A stretch of DNA of 42,134 nt, taken from contig CAZROO010000010.1 of assembly GCA_964601735.1 (NCBI GenBank), positions 1 to 42,134 on the forward strand, given 5' to 3'. Below the pieces are notes generated by a model. The model had not been told where the DNA came from. It saw nothing but the letters and a program-made list of their open reading frames with translations, and did no database searches. Origin of the DNA: DATAJX01 sp964601735. Lineage in GTDB: Bacteria > Pseudomonadota > Alphaproteobacteria > UBA2136 > UBA6156. This document shows positions 7,028 to 14,278 of the stretch, piece after piece; the first letter of the stretch is position 1, and every line of letters starts with the position of its first letter. The position numbers and the translations under genes are program-made.

Positions 7028-7053
7028 AAACGCCCTCCAAAAGGAGGGCGTTT
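7028..7053. terminator. Bidirectional terminator between the ParB-like gene and infA
   Basis: Perfect 11-bp stem AAACGCCCTCC / GGAGGGCGTTT with an AAAA loop and T-rich flanks on both strands. It should end both the plus-strand ParB-like transcript and the minus-strand infA transcript, insulating infA from rpmJ. Confidence 0.8.
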
Positions 7054-7059
7054 GTGTTT

Positions 7060-7329
7060 TTAGCGGGCGCGGGTGGGCGGGATGCCCGGGGCGGCGCCGC
7101 CGGGGCCGCCGACGCGTTCGCGGAAGGTAATGCGGCCCTTGCTGAGGTCGTAGGGCGTCATTTCGACCTTGACGCGGTCGCCTTCGAGAATACGGATGTT
7201 GTTCTGGCGCATCTTGCCCGCGATGTGGGCCAGGATTTCGGGGCCGTTATCAAGTTTGACCTTAAACAAGGTGTTGGGCAGGGCGGCGGTGATTACACCT
7301 TCGAATTCGATGACGTCGTCTTTGGGCAT
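7060..7329 (-). CDS. infA: Translation initiation factor IF-1
   Basis: An 89-aa IF-1, an OB-fold protein that binds the 30S A site. The core is typical: EFEGVITAALPNTLFKVKLD, then AHIAGKMRQNNIRILEGDRV and TPYDLSKGRITFRER. After this it carries an extra tail, VGGPGGAAPGIPPTRAR, of about 16 residues that ordinary 72-aa IF-1 lacks. No clear ribosome-binding site precedes ATG 7329. In most alphaproteobacteria infA lies elsewhere, while adk-infA-rpmJ order is more usual in other phyla, so the arrangement is unusual. Terminators on both sides isolate it. Confidence 0.95.
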   Translation of the reverse strand: MPKDDVIEFEGVITAALPNTLFKVKLDNGPEILAHIAGKMRQNNIRILEGDRVKVEMTPYDLSKGRITFRERVGGPGGAAPGIPPTRAR

Positions 7330-7443
7330 TGGGGGCTTTTGACATGGGGACGCTAAGTTAGCAAGGGGGATTAGCAGGTTACTGGTAGTTCAAGGGCCAT
7401 GAAGGCCTGAGCTTTTAATTTACGACTATGGCTCACCCCGATG

Positions 7444-7498
7444 GATCCCCTGCCCCCTCGAGGGGGCGGGATGACGGCGGTGTTTATGGTGTTCTTTT
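7444..7498. repeat. 55-bp exact copy left of the scaffold gap
   Basis: Identical over 55 bases to 7599-7653, and ending precisely at the N run. An exact 55-base match on both sides of a 100-N gap is what an unmerged assembly overlap (k-mer 55) looks like. The sequence itself contains a GCCCCCTCGAGGGGGC palindrome. Confidence 0.85.
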
Positions 7499-7598
7499 NN
7501 NNNNNNNNNNNNNNNNNNNNNNNNNNNNNNNNNNNNNNNNNNNNNNNNNNNNNNNNNNNNNNNNNNNNNNNNNNNNNNNNNNNNNNNNNNNNNNNNNN
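7499..7598. other. Scaffold gap (100 N)
   Basis: Exactly 100 Ns, a conventional placeholder for unknown distance. Flanking 55-bp identical ends suggest that the true sequence has a single copy and no missing bases, or a longer collapsed repeat. Frames read through this run are meaningless. Confidence 0.95.
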
Positions 7599-7653
7599 GA
7601 TCCCCTGCCCCCTCGAGGGGGCGGGATGACGGCGGTGTTTATGGTGTTCTTTT
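7599..7653. repeat. 55-bp exact copy right of the scaffold gap
   Basis: Second copy of the sequence at 7444-7498, starting at the first base after the N run. See the left copy for interpretation. Confidence 0.85.
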
Positions 7654-7662
7654 CCGGCAAGG

Positions 7663-7727
7663 CCCCGGATAAATCGCGGGTTTTGCGGCTACTGTCTTAT
7701 TAGGCGCATGGCCGCGATTTTCCGGGG
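7663..7727. repeat. Long inverted repeat in the infA-adk gap
   Basis: Arms CCCCGGATAAATCGCGG (7663-7679) and CCGCGATTTTCCGGGG (7712-7727) pair over about 16 bp with a single one-base bulge, enclosing about 32 bases. There is no coding frame. It could be a repeat remnant or a structured RNA. Confidence 0.5.
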
Positions 7728-7792
7728 ATAGACGATGTTATTGTGATCACTTCCGGCCTGCGCCGGGGACATCCTCTCTTACGGCAGTGTGG

Positions 7793-7822
7793 ACGTGGAT
7801 CCCGGCCTTCGCCGGGATGAGG
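7793..7822. repeat. Dispersed palindromic repeat, copy in the infA-adk gap
   Basis: ACGTGGAT, then CCCGGCCTTCGCCGGG as a palindrome, then ATGAGG. It belongs to a family with ends (G)TGGAT ... ATGA and a GC palindrome between, found also at 12223-12255, 21707-21737 and 22259-22290. Confidence 0.65.
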
Positions 7823-7852
7823 ACTGTGTTATAGTGACTTTTTTAAACTTGG

Positions 7853-7910
7853 GCTGGTTTGAGTGCCTTCGGCACATATTATCGTGGATACCGACCTTCG
7901 TCGGCATGAC
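7853..7910. repeat. 58-bp repeat, copy A (downstream of adk)
   Basis: Matches 8612-8669 with two mismatches in 58 bases. It holds two small hairpins: GTGCC-TTC-GGCAC and a TGGATACCGACC ... GGCATGAC palindrome of the dispersed family. The two copies bracket adk in direct orientation. Confidence 0.8.
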
Positions 7911-7920
7911 TGAGAAATGA

Positions 7921-7942
7921 AAAAGGGGCCGTGGCCCCTTCC
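7921..7942 (-). terminator. adk terminator
   Basis: AAGGGGCC / GGCCCCTT 8-bp stem with a two-base centre, followed on the minus strand by TTTTTCATTT. It begins two bases past the adk stop codon and should end the secY-adk transcript before infA. Confidence 0.8.
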
Positions 7943-7943
7943 C

Positions 7944-8591
7944 TTAGGCTTTGATGATTTGGAGGAGCTGGTTGGTGACGGTGTTGATGTCGGCCATGCC
8001 GTCAACGTGGTCGACCTTGCTGGTGCGGGTGTAATAATCGAGCACCGGCTTGGTCAGTTCTTCGTACTGTTCCAGCCGGTGGCGCACCACGTCCGGCTGG
8101 TCGTCGGCGCGCTTGACCAGCGGCTCGCCGGTTTCGTCGCAATGCCCCGCCAGTTTGGGCGGGTTGAAGGTTTCGTGATAGACGCGCTTGCTCCTGGGCG
8201 CATAGAGGCGTCCGGCGCGGCGGGCCACCAGTTCGTCCATATTGACCTCGAAATTGACGACGTAATCGACCTTTTTGCCCATTTTGGAGAGGAAGGCGTC
8301 GAGCGCCTTGGCCTGCTGGGCGGTACGCGGGTAGCCGTCGAGGATGGCGCCGTTTTTGCAGGCTTCCTCGACCTCGATATGGCCGAAGAGCATGTTGTTG
8401 ATGAGTTCGTCCGGCACCAGGTAGCCTTCTTCAATCAGGTACTTGATGGCGTTGCCGCGCGGCGTGCCGGTGGTGGCGGCGACGCGGAGCATGTCGCCGG
8501 TGGACAGCGCCGGGAGGTTGAAGTGGCGCGAGAGGATGGCGGCCTGGGTACCTTTGCCGCAGCCGGGAGGGCCGAAGAGGACGATGAACAT
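7944..8591 (-). CDS. adk: Adenylate kinase
   Basis: A 215-aa adenylate kinase (ATP + AMP to 2 ADP), cytoplasmic. The P-loop is GPPGCGKGTQ at residues 7-16. The AMP-binding signature DGYPRTAQQAKALD and the lid segment (RLYAPRSKRVYHETFNPP) are present; the lid lacks the four-cysteine zinc site, as in proteobacterial long forms. Start ATG 8591 follows TTAAGGAGA. It lies after secY as usual in alphaproteobacteria, but a 58-bp repeat sits on either side of the gene and a strong terminator follows. Confidence 0.98.
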   Translation of the reverse strand: MFIVLFGPPGCGKGTQAAILSRHFNLPALSTGDMLRVAATTGTPRGNAIKYLIEEGYLVPDELINNMLFGHIEVEEACKNGAILDGYPRTAQQAKALDAFLSKMGKKVDYVVNFEVNMDELVARRAGRLYAPRSKRVYHETFNPPKLAGHCDETGEPLVKRADDQPDVVRHRLEQYEELTKPVLDYYTRTSKVDHVDGMADINTVTNQLLQIIKA

Positions 8592-8611
8592 TACAGATTC
8601 TCCTTAATGTC

Positions 8612-8669
8612 GCTGGTTTGAGTGCCTACGGCACGTATTATCGTGGATACCGACCTTCGTCGGCATGAC
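8612..8669. repeat. 58-bp repeat, copy B (between secY and adk)
   Basis: Second copy of the 58-bp element at 7853-7910, in the leader of adk just upstream of its ribosome-binding site. Its two hairpins could affect adk mRNA. The mismatches (T/A in the loop of the first hairpin, A/G after it) leave the stems intact. Confidence 0.8.
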
Positions 8670-8701
8670 AGCATCCTTTTTAGAGCGCTGCGATACTTGC
8701 A

Positions 8702-10081
8702 CTAGCGGCGGCCCCCGCTGCGGCTGAACAGGCTGCCGGTTTTGCCCGCCTGGGCCGTGCGCTTGAGCAGGCTTTCATACTTTTGGGCAATCAGCGCGGA
8801 CTGGATACGGGCCACGGTGTCGATGGTCACGGACACGATGATGAGCAGCGAGGTGCCGCCGAAGTAGAACGGAACCATGCTGTTGCGGTGCAGCAGGTCT
8901 GGCAGGGCGCAGATGAGTGCCAGGTAGACAGCTCCGATGACCGTGAGGCGGGTGGCGACGCTATCGAGGTAGTGCGCGGTGCTGGGGCCGGGCCGGATGC
9001 CGGGGATGAAGGCGCCCGATTTTTTTAAGTTATCCGCCGTTTCTTCGGCATTGAACGTGACCGTGGCCACATAGAAGAAGCTGAAGAAGATGATGAGCGC
9101 GATGAACAGCGCCATGTACATGACGTGGCCCGGGCTGAGGTACTGCCCCACCCATTGCGCCCACGGCGCGGTGGGGGCGTAGCTGGCCAGCGTGACGGGA
9201 ATCATGAGCAGCGCGCTGCCGAAAATGGGCGGAATAACCCCGGCCAGGTTGACCTTGAGCGGCAGGTGGTTGGCGTCGGCGCCCGCGGCGCCCATCATGC
9301 CCTGGCGTTGCGGATGCTGGAGGGCGATGCGGCGGGTGGCGCTTTCCATGAACACGATGAACATGATGACGGCGATGCAGCCGAGCAGGATGGCCATGAC
9401 CATCAGGCCGGACAGCGAGCCGGTGCGGGCGAGTTCGAAAATGGTGAACAGGCTGCGCGGCAGTTGCGCGACGATGCCGCAGAAAATAAGCAGGCTGACG
9501 CCGTTGCCGATGCCGCGGGTGTTGATTTGCTCGCCCAGCCACATGAGGAACATGGTGCCGGTGGTGATGGTAAGGGCGGTTTGAAGCTTGAAGATGAGGC
9601 CTGCTTCCGGCACCAGCGGCATAAGCTGGCCGCCCACCTGCACGGTTTGATGCTCGATGCCCGTGGCCAGGCCGAAGCCCTGCGCAAAGGCCAGCGCCAC
9701 CGTGAGGTAGCGGGTGTACTGGTTCATTTTGCGGCGGCCGAGTTCGCCTTCCTTTTTAAGTTCGCCGAGGGCAGGATAGGTGCTGGCGGCCAGTTGGATG
9801 ATAATGGACGCGGTGATGTACGGCATGATGTTGAGGGCGAACACCGCCATGCGGGCAAAGGCCCCACCCGAGAACATATTGAGCAAGCCGAACACCCCGC
9901 TTTGCAGGTGCGCCTGATAGGCGCCGAGCGCGGTGGCATCGACCCCCGGTAGCGGAATGTGGGTGCCGAGGCTATAGACCGCGAAGGCAAACAGCACAAA
10001 CAGGATGCGCTGTTGCAGGCCTTTGGCCTTGATGAGCAGGTCGGCGACGTCGGACTGACTGCCGAGCGAAATGTTGGCCAT
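8702..10081 (-). CDS. secY: Protein translocase subunit SecY
   Basis: A 459-aa SecY, the channel of the SecYEG translocon in the inner membrane. Ten hydrophobic segments are visible. The family sequences QQRILFVLFAFAVYSLGTHIPLPG, the plug region and PPIFGSALLMIPVTL are present. I start at ATG 10081 (MANISLGSQSDVADL), which has AAGGGAAAG upstream; the frame is open further upstream but without family resemblance. It follows rplO as expected, though a terminator-like hairpin lies between them (10177-10199). Confidence 0.98.
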   Translation of the reverse strand: MANISLGSQSDVADLLIKAKGLQQRILFVLFAFAVYSLGTHIPLPGVDATALGAYQAHLQSGVFGLLNMFSGGAFARMAVFALNIMPYITASIIIQLAASTYPALGELKKEGELGRRKMNQYTRYLTVALAFAQGFGLATGIEHQTVQVGGQLMPLVPEAGLIFKLQTALTITTGTMFLMWLGEQINTRGIGNGVSLLIFCGIVAQLPRSLFTIFELARTGSLSGLMVMAILLGCIAVIMFIVFMESATRRIALQHPQRQGMMGAAGADANHLPLKVNLAGVIPPIFGSALLMIPVTLASYAPTAPWAQWVGQYLSPGHVMYMALFIALIIFFSFFYVATVTFNAEETADNLKKSGAFIPGIRPGPSTAHYLDSVATRLTVIGAVYLALICALPDLLHRNSMVPFYFGGTSLLIIVSVTIDTVARIQSALIAQKYESLLKRTAQAGKTGSLFSRSGGRR

Positions 10082-10176
10082 TGAATGACTTTCCCTTGTT
10101 GGGCTGGTTTGTAAACGAAAAGAGCGCTGCGGTAAAGGCAGTGAGCTTGTGCGATGTTGGATAATCAGGCGGCGCA

Positions 10177-10199
10177 AAAACAAGGGAGCCGAAGCTCCC
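10177..10199 (-). terminator. Terminator-like hairpin between rplO and secY
   Basis: GGGAGC / GCTCCC with a four-base loop, followed on the minus strand by TTGTTTTT. It could attenuate transcription from the ribosomal genes into secY-adk. Confidence 0.6.
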
Positions 10200-10222
10200 A
10201 GGTGTTCAGACCATTGAACCTT

Positions 10223-10744
10223 TTACTTGGCCGCGGGGCGTTTGGCCTTGGGCAGCAACTTGCCTTCCGGCTTTTCCTTTTTGGGCAAAATGTTGAGCGT
10301 GCCGCCTGCCTTCTTGATCTTTTCGACCGCGCTGGCGCTGGCGTGCGCGGCGGTGATGGTCAGCTTGGCAGTGATTTCACCGTCGCCGAGGATTTTGAGG
10401 CCCGATTGCGGCTTTTTGGTAAGACCGGCACCGATGATGCTGTCGATGGTGATGGCCTTGCCGCCGTCGAGGCGGCCGTCATCGACCATTTGTTGCAGCG
10501 TGCCCAGGTTGACCACAGTGTATTCCACGCGGAAGTTGCTGTTGTTGAAGCCGCGCATCGGCAGGCGGCGGTAGAGCGGGTTTTGACCGCCTTCGAAGCC
10601 CGGACGGACGTTGCCGGATTTACGGGCGCCCTGACCCTTGACCCCGCGGCCCGAGGTTTTACCCTTGGTGGAGCCGATACCGCGGCCCTTGCGGGTTTTG
10701 TTTTGGGTGGCGCCGGCGTTATCGGCGATGGTGTTCAGTTTCAT
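10223..10744 (-). CDS. rplO: 50S ribosomal protein L15
   Basis: A 173-aa L15 starting MKLNTIADNAGATQNKTRKG, with the basic glycine-rich N-terminal arm (GIGSTKGKTSGRGVKGQGAR) that penetrates 23S rRNA. Start ATG 10744 is preceded by AAAGGGAAA; an ATG nine codons upstream lacks family resemblance. It follows rpsE by about 30 bp. rpmD, normally between rpsE and rplO, is absent. The C-terminus ends in a Lys/Pro-rich run (LLPKAKRPAAK). Confidence 0.97.
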   Translation of the reverse strand: MKLNTIADNAGATQNKTRKGRGIGSTKGKTSGRGVKGQGARKSGNVRPGFEGGQNPLYRRLPMRGFNNSNFRVEYTVVNLGTLQQMVDDGRLDGGKAITIDSIIGAGLTKKPQSGLKILGDGEITAKLTITAAHASASAVEKIKKAGGTLNILPKKEKPEGKLLPKAKRPAAK

Positions 10745-10774
10745 GACTCGGTTTCCCTTTACTATTGCCATTGA

Positions 10775-11584
10775 TTATTCGGATTTGGTTTCCGGAGCTT
10801 CAGCGGTAGCCGGGGCTTCGTTGGTCGCTTCGGTGGCGGCGCTCATGCTGTCGGCCTTGCTCACCACGGTGACGGCAGGCTTGTCTTCACGGCGCGGGCC
10901 GCGGCCGCCCTGACCATCACGCTTGCCGCCCTTCTTGTCGGCGAAGCGCTTGGCACGGGCTTCCTTTTCGGCCTGGCGGGCGGCGTCTTTCTTCGCCTTG
11001 GCCTTGGCCATTTTTTCCATCATTTCCTTGGCGTCGCCTTCGCCCTTGCTGGCCTCTTGCTTGTGCAGGGTCAGGTCGGTGACCTTGAGGCCGCGCTTGG
11101 ACGCGATGTCGCGCGGGGTTTCGATGGCTTCGAAAGCCGCGAAGGTGGCGCGAATCAGGTTAAACGGGTTGGTGGAGCCCATAGCCTTGGCCACGACGTC
11201 CTTGATGCCCATCGCTTCAAACAGCGCGCGCATCGGGCCGCCGGCGATGATGCCGGTACCAGGCACGGCAGGCTTGAGAATGACGCGGGAGGCGCCGAAA
11301 CGGCCCTTCACTTCGTGGTGCAAAGTACGGCCCTGGCGCAGCGGCACGCGAACCATGCTGCGCTTGGCTTCGTCGGTGGCCTTGCGGACGGCGTCCGGCA
11401 CTTCGCGGGCCTTGCCCTTGCCAAAGCCGACGCGGCCATTTTCATCGCCCACCACAACCAGGGCGCCGAACGCCATGCGGCGGCCGCCCTTGACGGTTTT
11501 GGCGACGCGGCGGACGCCGACGAGCTTGTCGACCAGTTCGGAAGTACCACGTTCAGCGCGGTTGTCGTTACGTTCCATATTCAT
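10775..11584 (-). CDS. rpsE: 30S ribosomal protein S5 with long C-terminal extension
   Basis: A 269-aa S5. The first about 175 residues are a normal S5 (KGGRRMAFGALVVVGDENGR, then GRFGASRVILKPAVPGTGII and GSTNPFNLIRATFAA), which helps secure decoding accuracy at the mRNA entry. It continues with about 95 extra residues: a Lys/Ala/Met/Glu-rich predicted helix (MMEKMAKAKAKKDAARQAEK), an Arg/Gly-rich piece, and an Ala/Thr/Glu-rich acidic end. S5 is usually 160-200 aa. Start ATG 11584 follows GGGAGA. rplO is next with no rpmD between. Confidence 0.96.
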   Translation of the reverse strand: MNMERNDNRAERGTSELVDKLVGVRRVAKTVKGGRRMAFGALVVVGDENGRVGFGKGKAREVPDAVRKATDEAKRSMVRVPLRQGRTLHHEVKGRFGASRVILKPAVPGTGIIAGGPMRALFEAMGIKDVVAKAMGSTNPFNLIRATFAAFEAIETPRDIASKRGLKVTDLTLHKQEASKGEGDAKEMMEKMAKAKAKKDAARQAEKEARAKRFADKKGGKRDGQGGRGPRREDKPAVTVVSKADSMSAATEATNEAPATAEAPETKSE

Positions 11585-11602
11585 ATTCTGAATCTCCCTG
11601 CC

Positions 11603-11968
11603 TTAGATCTTGAGGCCGGCTTCACGCGCGGCGTCGGCCAGTTTGCTGATGCGACCGGTGTAGCGGTAGGAGCCGCGGTCGAAGTAGACTTCCTTGATGC
11701 CGGCCTTGAGGGCGCGTTCGGCAATGGTTTTACCCATTTGCTCGGCGGCATTCATGCCGCGGGTGTTACCCAGGCTCTTGCGCAAGGCCTTTTCGTTGCT
11801 GCTGGCGGATACAAGGGTTACACCCTTAGTGTCGTCAATGATTTGCAGGCTGATGTTCATGTTGCTACGGAACACGCTGAGGCGCAGTTTGCCGGGCGCG
11901 ACCGAACGCAGCTTGTGGCGCACGCGGCGGGCGCGGCGGTGCGTTTGGGACTCATGGATATAACCCAT
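11603..11968 (-). CDS. rplR: 50S ribosomal protein L18
   Basis: A 121-aa L18 with the 5S rRNA-binding pattern: RRARRVRHKLRSVAPGKLRL, SVFRSNMNISLQIID, and the end YFDRGSYRYTGRISKLADAARE. It is of normal length. It is 350 bp from rplF, an unusually wide gap for this operon that holds a palindromic repeat and terminator-like hairpins, so it may need its own promoter. Confidence 0.97.
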   Translation of the reverse strand: MGYIHESQTHRRARRVRHKLRSVAPGKLRLSVFRSNMNISLQIIDDTKGVTLVSASSNEKALRKSLGNTRGMNAAEQMGKTIAERALKAGIKEVYFDRGSYRYTGRISKLADAAREAGLKI

Positions 11969-12222
11969 TGAGGTACTCCTTTTCTGTTCGTCTTCCCCTT
12001 AAACTTGGGGGCGTTTGCCACGGTTTTGGAGCAGTGCTCGGACAAACCCATGGAATGCAGGGGGCTTATGGGGTGAAAACAGATGGTTGGCAAGTGTTTT
12101 TAGAACAAAACCCTAAGGTGCCGGGGCGGCGGCAGGGTGGCATTTTACGCCAAGCCCCTGCCCCGACCCGGCCCGCGTTGTAAGTATTTTTATGAAAAAG
12201 AGCCCTGCGGGCCTTTGGAAGT

Positions 12223-12255
12223 GGACGTGTATCCCGGCCTGCGCCGGGATGACGG
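12223..12255. repeat. Dispersed palindromic repeat, copy in the rplF-rplR gap
   Basis: GGACGTGTATCCCGGCCT/GCGCCGGGATGACGG: an almost perfect palindrome ending in ATGAC, the same family as the copies inside uvrC and near adk. Confidence 0.7.
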
Positions 12256-12262
12256 AGAAATG

Positions 12263-12281
12263 AAAAGAGGGCCGGAGGCCC
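12263..12281 (-). terminator. Terminator-like hairpin after rplF
   Basis: GGGCC / GGCCC stem extended by flanking bases, followed on the minus strand by TCTTTTCATTT. Placed about 40 bp past rplF it could partly end transcription inside the spc operon. Confidence 0.5.
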
Positions 12282-12285
12282 CCTT

Positions 12286-12318
12286 CCCTGTAACCTGTCA
12301 TCCTGTGACCTGTTACCC
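12286..12318. repeat. ACAGG-rich irregular repeat behind rplF
   Basis: On the minus strand four ACAGG units at 7-8-base spacing directly follow the rplF stop codon. The ends form an imperfect inverted repeat (GTAACCTGTCA versus TGACCTGTTAC). Similar in style to the tract before the four-helix-bundle gene. Confidence 0.4.
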
Positions 12319-12852
12319 TTACTTCTTTTTGCCTTCCTTCATCACGATATGCTCATTGGCATAGCGCACACCCTTGCCCTTGAAGGGTTCGGGCTTGCGC
12401 TGGTCGCGCACCTTGGCGGCGAACTGGCCGACCAGGTGCTTGTTGATGCCGCTGATGGTGATTTGGGTTTGATCCTTCACTTCGACGGTAAGGCCTTGCG
12501 GAACCGCCATTTCGATGGGGTGGCTGTAGCCCAGGGTCATGTTGAGCTTGCTGCCGGCGGCGGTGGCACGGTAACCCACACCCACCAGGCTCAGGCCCAC
12601 GCTGTAACCGTTGGTGACGCCTTCGATCATGTTGCCGACCAGCGATTGCATGGAGCCCCACACCGGGCCGAAGTTGCCCTTGCTGACCGTGGGGGTGAAA
12701 ACGACTTCGTTGTTTTCGACCACGGCGGAAATGCTGGGGTGCATTTCTTGCGTGAGGGTACCCTTGGCGCCCTTGACGGTGACGGTGCGGCCAGCCACGC
12801 TGACTTCGACGCCTTTAGGAATCGAGAGCGGCTTTTTACCAATACGAGACAT
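12319..12852 (-). CDS. rplF: 50S ribosomal protein L6
   Basis: A 177-aa L6 beginning MSRIGKKPLSIPKGVEVSV, with two repeated alpha/beta domains and the C-terminal signature (RKPEPFKGKGVRYANEHIV). L6 lies near the GTPase-associated centre. Normal length; start ATG 12852 follows GGAGAA. It is the last gene before a 350-bp repeat-bearing gap. Confidence 0.98.
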   Translation of the reverse strand: MSRIGKKPLSIPKGVEVSVAGRTVTVKGAKGTLTQEMHPSISAVVENNEVVFTPTVSKGNFGPVWGSMQSLVGNMIEGVTNGYSVGLSLVGVGYRATAAGSKLNMTLGYSHPIEMAVPQGLTVEVKDQTQITISGINKHLVGQFAAKVRDQRKPEPFKGKGVRYANEHIVMKEGKKK

Positions 12853-12875
12853 AATATTTTCTCCTCTTTCCCGGC

Positions 12876-13277
12876 TTAGAACACTTGGCCGAGGACTTCG
12901 CCGCCCACGTTCAGCTCGCGAGCCTTGGTGTCGGAGACGACGCCCTTGCTGGTGCTGATGAGGGTGACGCCCAGGCCGTTGCTGACCATGGGGATGTTGG
13001 CGGCCTGGGTGTACTCGCGGCGGCCAGGCTTGCTGATACGGGTGATATCAGTGATGACCGGCTTGCCTTGGTAGTACTTGAGTTCGATGTCGAACTGCTT
13101 GTGACCGCGCTTGTCGGCGCTTTCGGCAACGCTCAGCAGGTAACCTTCGGCCACCAGCACGTCGAGAATCGACTTTTTGAGGTTGGACGCCGGCACGGTG
13201 ATGGTTTTGTGCTGGCGGCTCAGGCCGTTCTTCAAGCGCGCGAACAGGTCGGCGATGGGATCGGTGATATGCGACAT
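12876..13277 (-). CDS. rpsH: 30S ribosomal protein S8
   Basis: A 133-aa S8 starting MSHITDPIADLFARLKNGL and ending with the S8 signature (STSKGVVSDTKARELNVGGEVL). S8 binds the central domain of 16S rRNA and in other bacteria represses the spc operon. Start ATG 13277 has GGGGAGC upstream and follows the rpsN stop by one base, so the two are translationally linked. A longer in-frame N-terminus is just the rpsN region in another frame. Confidence 0.98.
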   Translation of the reverse strand: MSHITDPIADLFARLKNGLSRQHKTITVPASNLKKSILDVLVAEGYLLSVAESADKRGHKQFDIELKYYQGKPVITDITRISKPGRREYTQAANIPMVSNGLGVTLISTSKGVVSDTKARELNVGGEVLGQVF

Positions 13278-13278
13278 A

Positions 13279-13584
13279 TTACAAGCTCCCCTTACGGACA
13301 CCCGGCAGCATGCCGAGGCTGGCCAGCTTACGCAGCATGTTGCGGCCCAGGCCGAAGCGGCTGTAGTAGCCACGCGGGCGGCCAGTCATGGCGCAACGGT
13401 TGCGCTGGCGGATTTTAGCGCCGTCGCGCGGCATGGCGTTGAGCGTATCGCGCGCTTCCATGCGTTGGTCGAACGGCAGGTTCTGGTCGATGATTTGAGC
13501 CTTCAGGGCCGCACGCTTTTCGGCGTGGTTGGCGGCGATGCGCACGCGGTTGGCCTGACGGAACTTAACGGACTTTTTAGCCAT
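13279..13584 (-). CDS. rpsN: 30S ribosomal protein S14 (zinc-less long form)
   Basis: A 101-aa S14 (MAKKSVKFRQANRVRIAANH), the long C-minus form typical of proteobacteria: no CxxC zinc pairs, ending RNRCAMTGRPRGYYSRFGLG. It belongs to the 30S head. The start overlaps the rplE stop codon (TAATG), and its own stop is one base from the rpsH start, giving a tightly coupled rplE-rpsN-rpsH run. Confidence 0.98.
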   Translation of the reverse strand: MAKKSVKFRQANRVRIAANHAEKRAALKAQIIDQNLPFDQRMEARDTLNAMPRDGAKIRQRNRCAMTGRPRGYYSRFGLGRNMLRKLASLGMLPGVRKGSL

Positions 13585-14267
13585 TACTTGGCCCCCTTCT
13601 TGGCTTGTTGGGCGGCTTCGATTTGCGCGCGGGTTTTGCGGAACGGCATGCCGAACGCGGTGAGAAGCGCACGGGCTTCGTCGTCGCTCTTGGCGGTGGT
13701 GCACATGATCACGTCCATGCCGCGGATGCGGTCGATCTTATCGAAATCGATTTCCTGGAAGATGATCTGTTCCTTGATGCCCATAGCGTAGTTGCCGCGG
13801 CCATCGAACGAACGGCTGGAAATACCGTCGAAGTCGCGCACGCGGGGCAGCGCGATGGTGATGAGGCGGTCGAGGAATTCGTACATCATCGGGCCGCGCA
13901 GGGTGACCTTGCAGCCGATGGCCATGCCTTCGCGGATTTTCCAGTTGGCGAGCGACTTACGGGCGTAAGTGGCCACCGGTTGCTGGCCGCTGATGATGCG
14001 CATGTCGGACATGGCGCTGTCGAGCAGCTTTTTGTCTTCGCCAGCCTTACCCACGCCCATGTTGAGGACGATTTTCGTCAGCTTGGGGGCCTGGTGCGGG
14101 TTGGTGTAGCCGAACTGCTTGGTAAGTTCCGGCTTGATTTTGTCAGCGTACAGCTTGGCAAAACGCGGCGTGTAATCAGCCGGTTTGGAAGCCTTGGCAG
14201 CAGCCTTGGGAGCTTCGGCCTTGGGGGCTTCGCTCTTGGCGGGCTTTTTGGTTTGCTTTTCAGCCAT
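13584..14267 (-). CDS. rplE: 50S ribosomal protein L5 with N-terminal extension
   Basis: A 227-aa L5. The conserved part starts near residue 33 (PRFAKLYADKIKPELTKQFG) and includes KLTKIVLNMGVGKA and the end DDEARALLTAFGMPF. L5 binds 5S rRNA and contacts P-site tRNA. The first about 32 residues are a Lys/Ala/Pro/Glu-rich tail (KKPAKSEAPKAEAPKAAAK) absent from ordinary 179-aa L5. Start ATG 14267; an internal start cannot be excluded, but the frame is long and the order and spacing fit. Confidence 0.97.
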   Translation of the reverse strand: MAEKQTKKPAKSEAPKAEAPKAAAKASKPADYTPRFAKLYADKIKPELTKQFGYTNPHQAPKLTKIVLNMGVGKAGEDKKLLDSAMSDMRIISGQQPVATYARKSLANWKIREGMAIGCKVTLRGPMMYEFLDRLITIALPRVRDFDGISSRSFDGRGNYAMGIKEQIIFQEIDFDKIDRIRGMDVIMCTTAKSDDEARALLTAFGMPFRKTRAQIEAAQQAKKGAK

Positions 14268-14278
14268 GGTCAGTATCC

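Larger units (their letters stand above)
11969..12318 (-). other. 350-bp gap between rplF and rplR with repeats
   Basis: In most genomes rplF and rplR are nearly adjacent. Here the gap holds, in transcription order, an ACAGG-rich tract (12286-12318), a GGGCC-TCC-GGCCC hairpin followed by TCTTTT (12263-12281), a copy of the dispersed palindrome (12223-12255), and an AGCCC/GGGCT hairpin followed by CTTTTT (about 12194-12213). No gene is seen. The rest may carry a promoter for rplR. Confidence 0.6.

Noticed and set aside
7428..7703. Frame running through the N gap
   Set aside because: It depends on 100 placeholder Ns and on a duplicated assembly end.
9125..9952. Plus-strand frame opposite secY
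   Set aside because: Antisense of secY with His/Gly/Ala-rich content typical of shadows.
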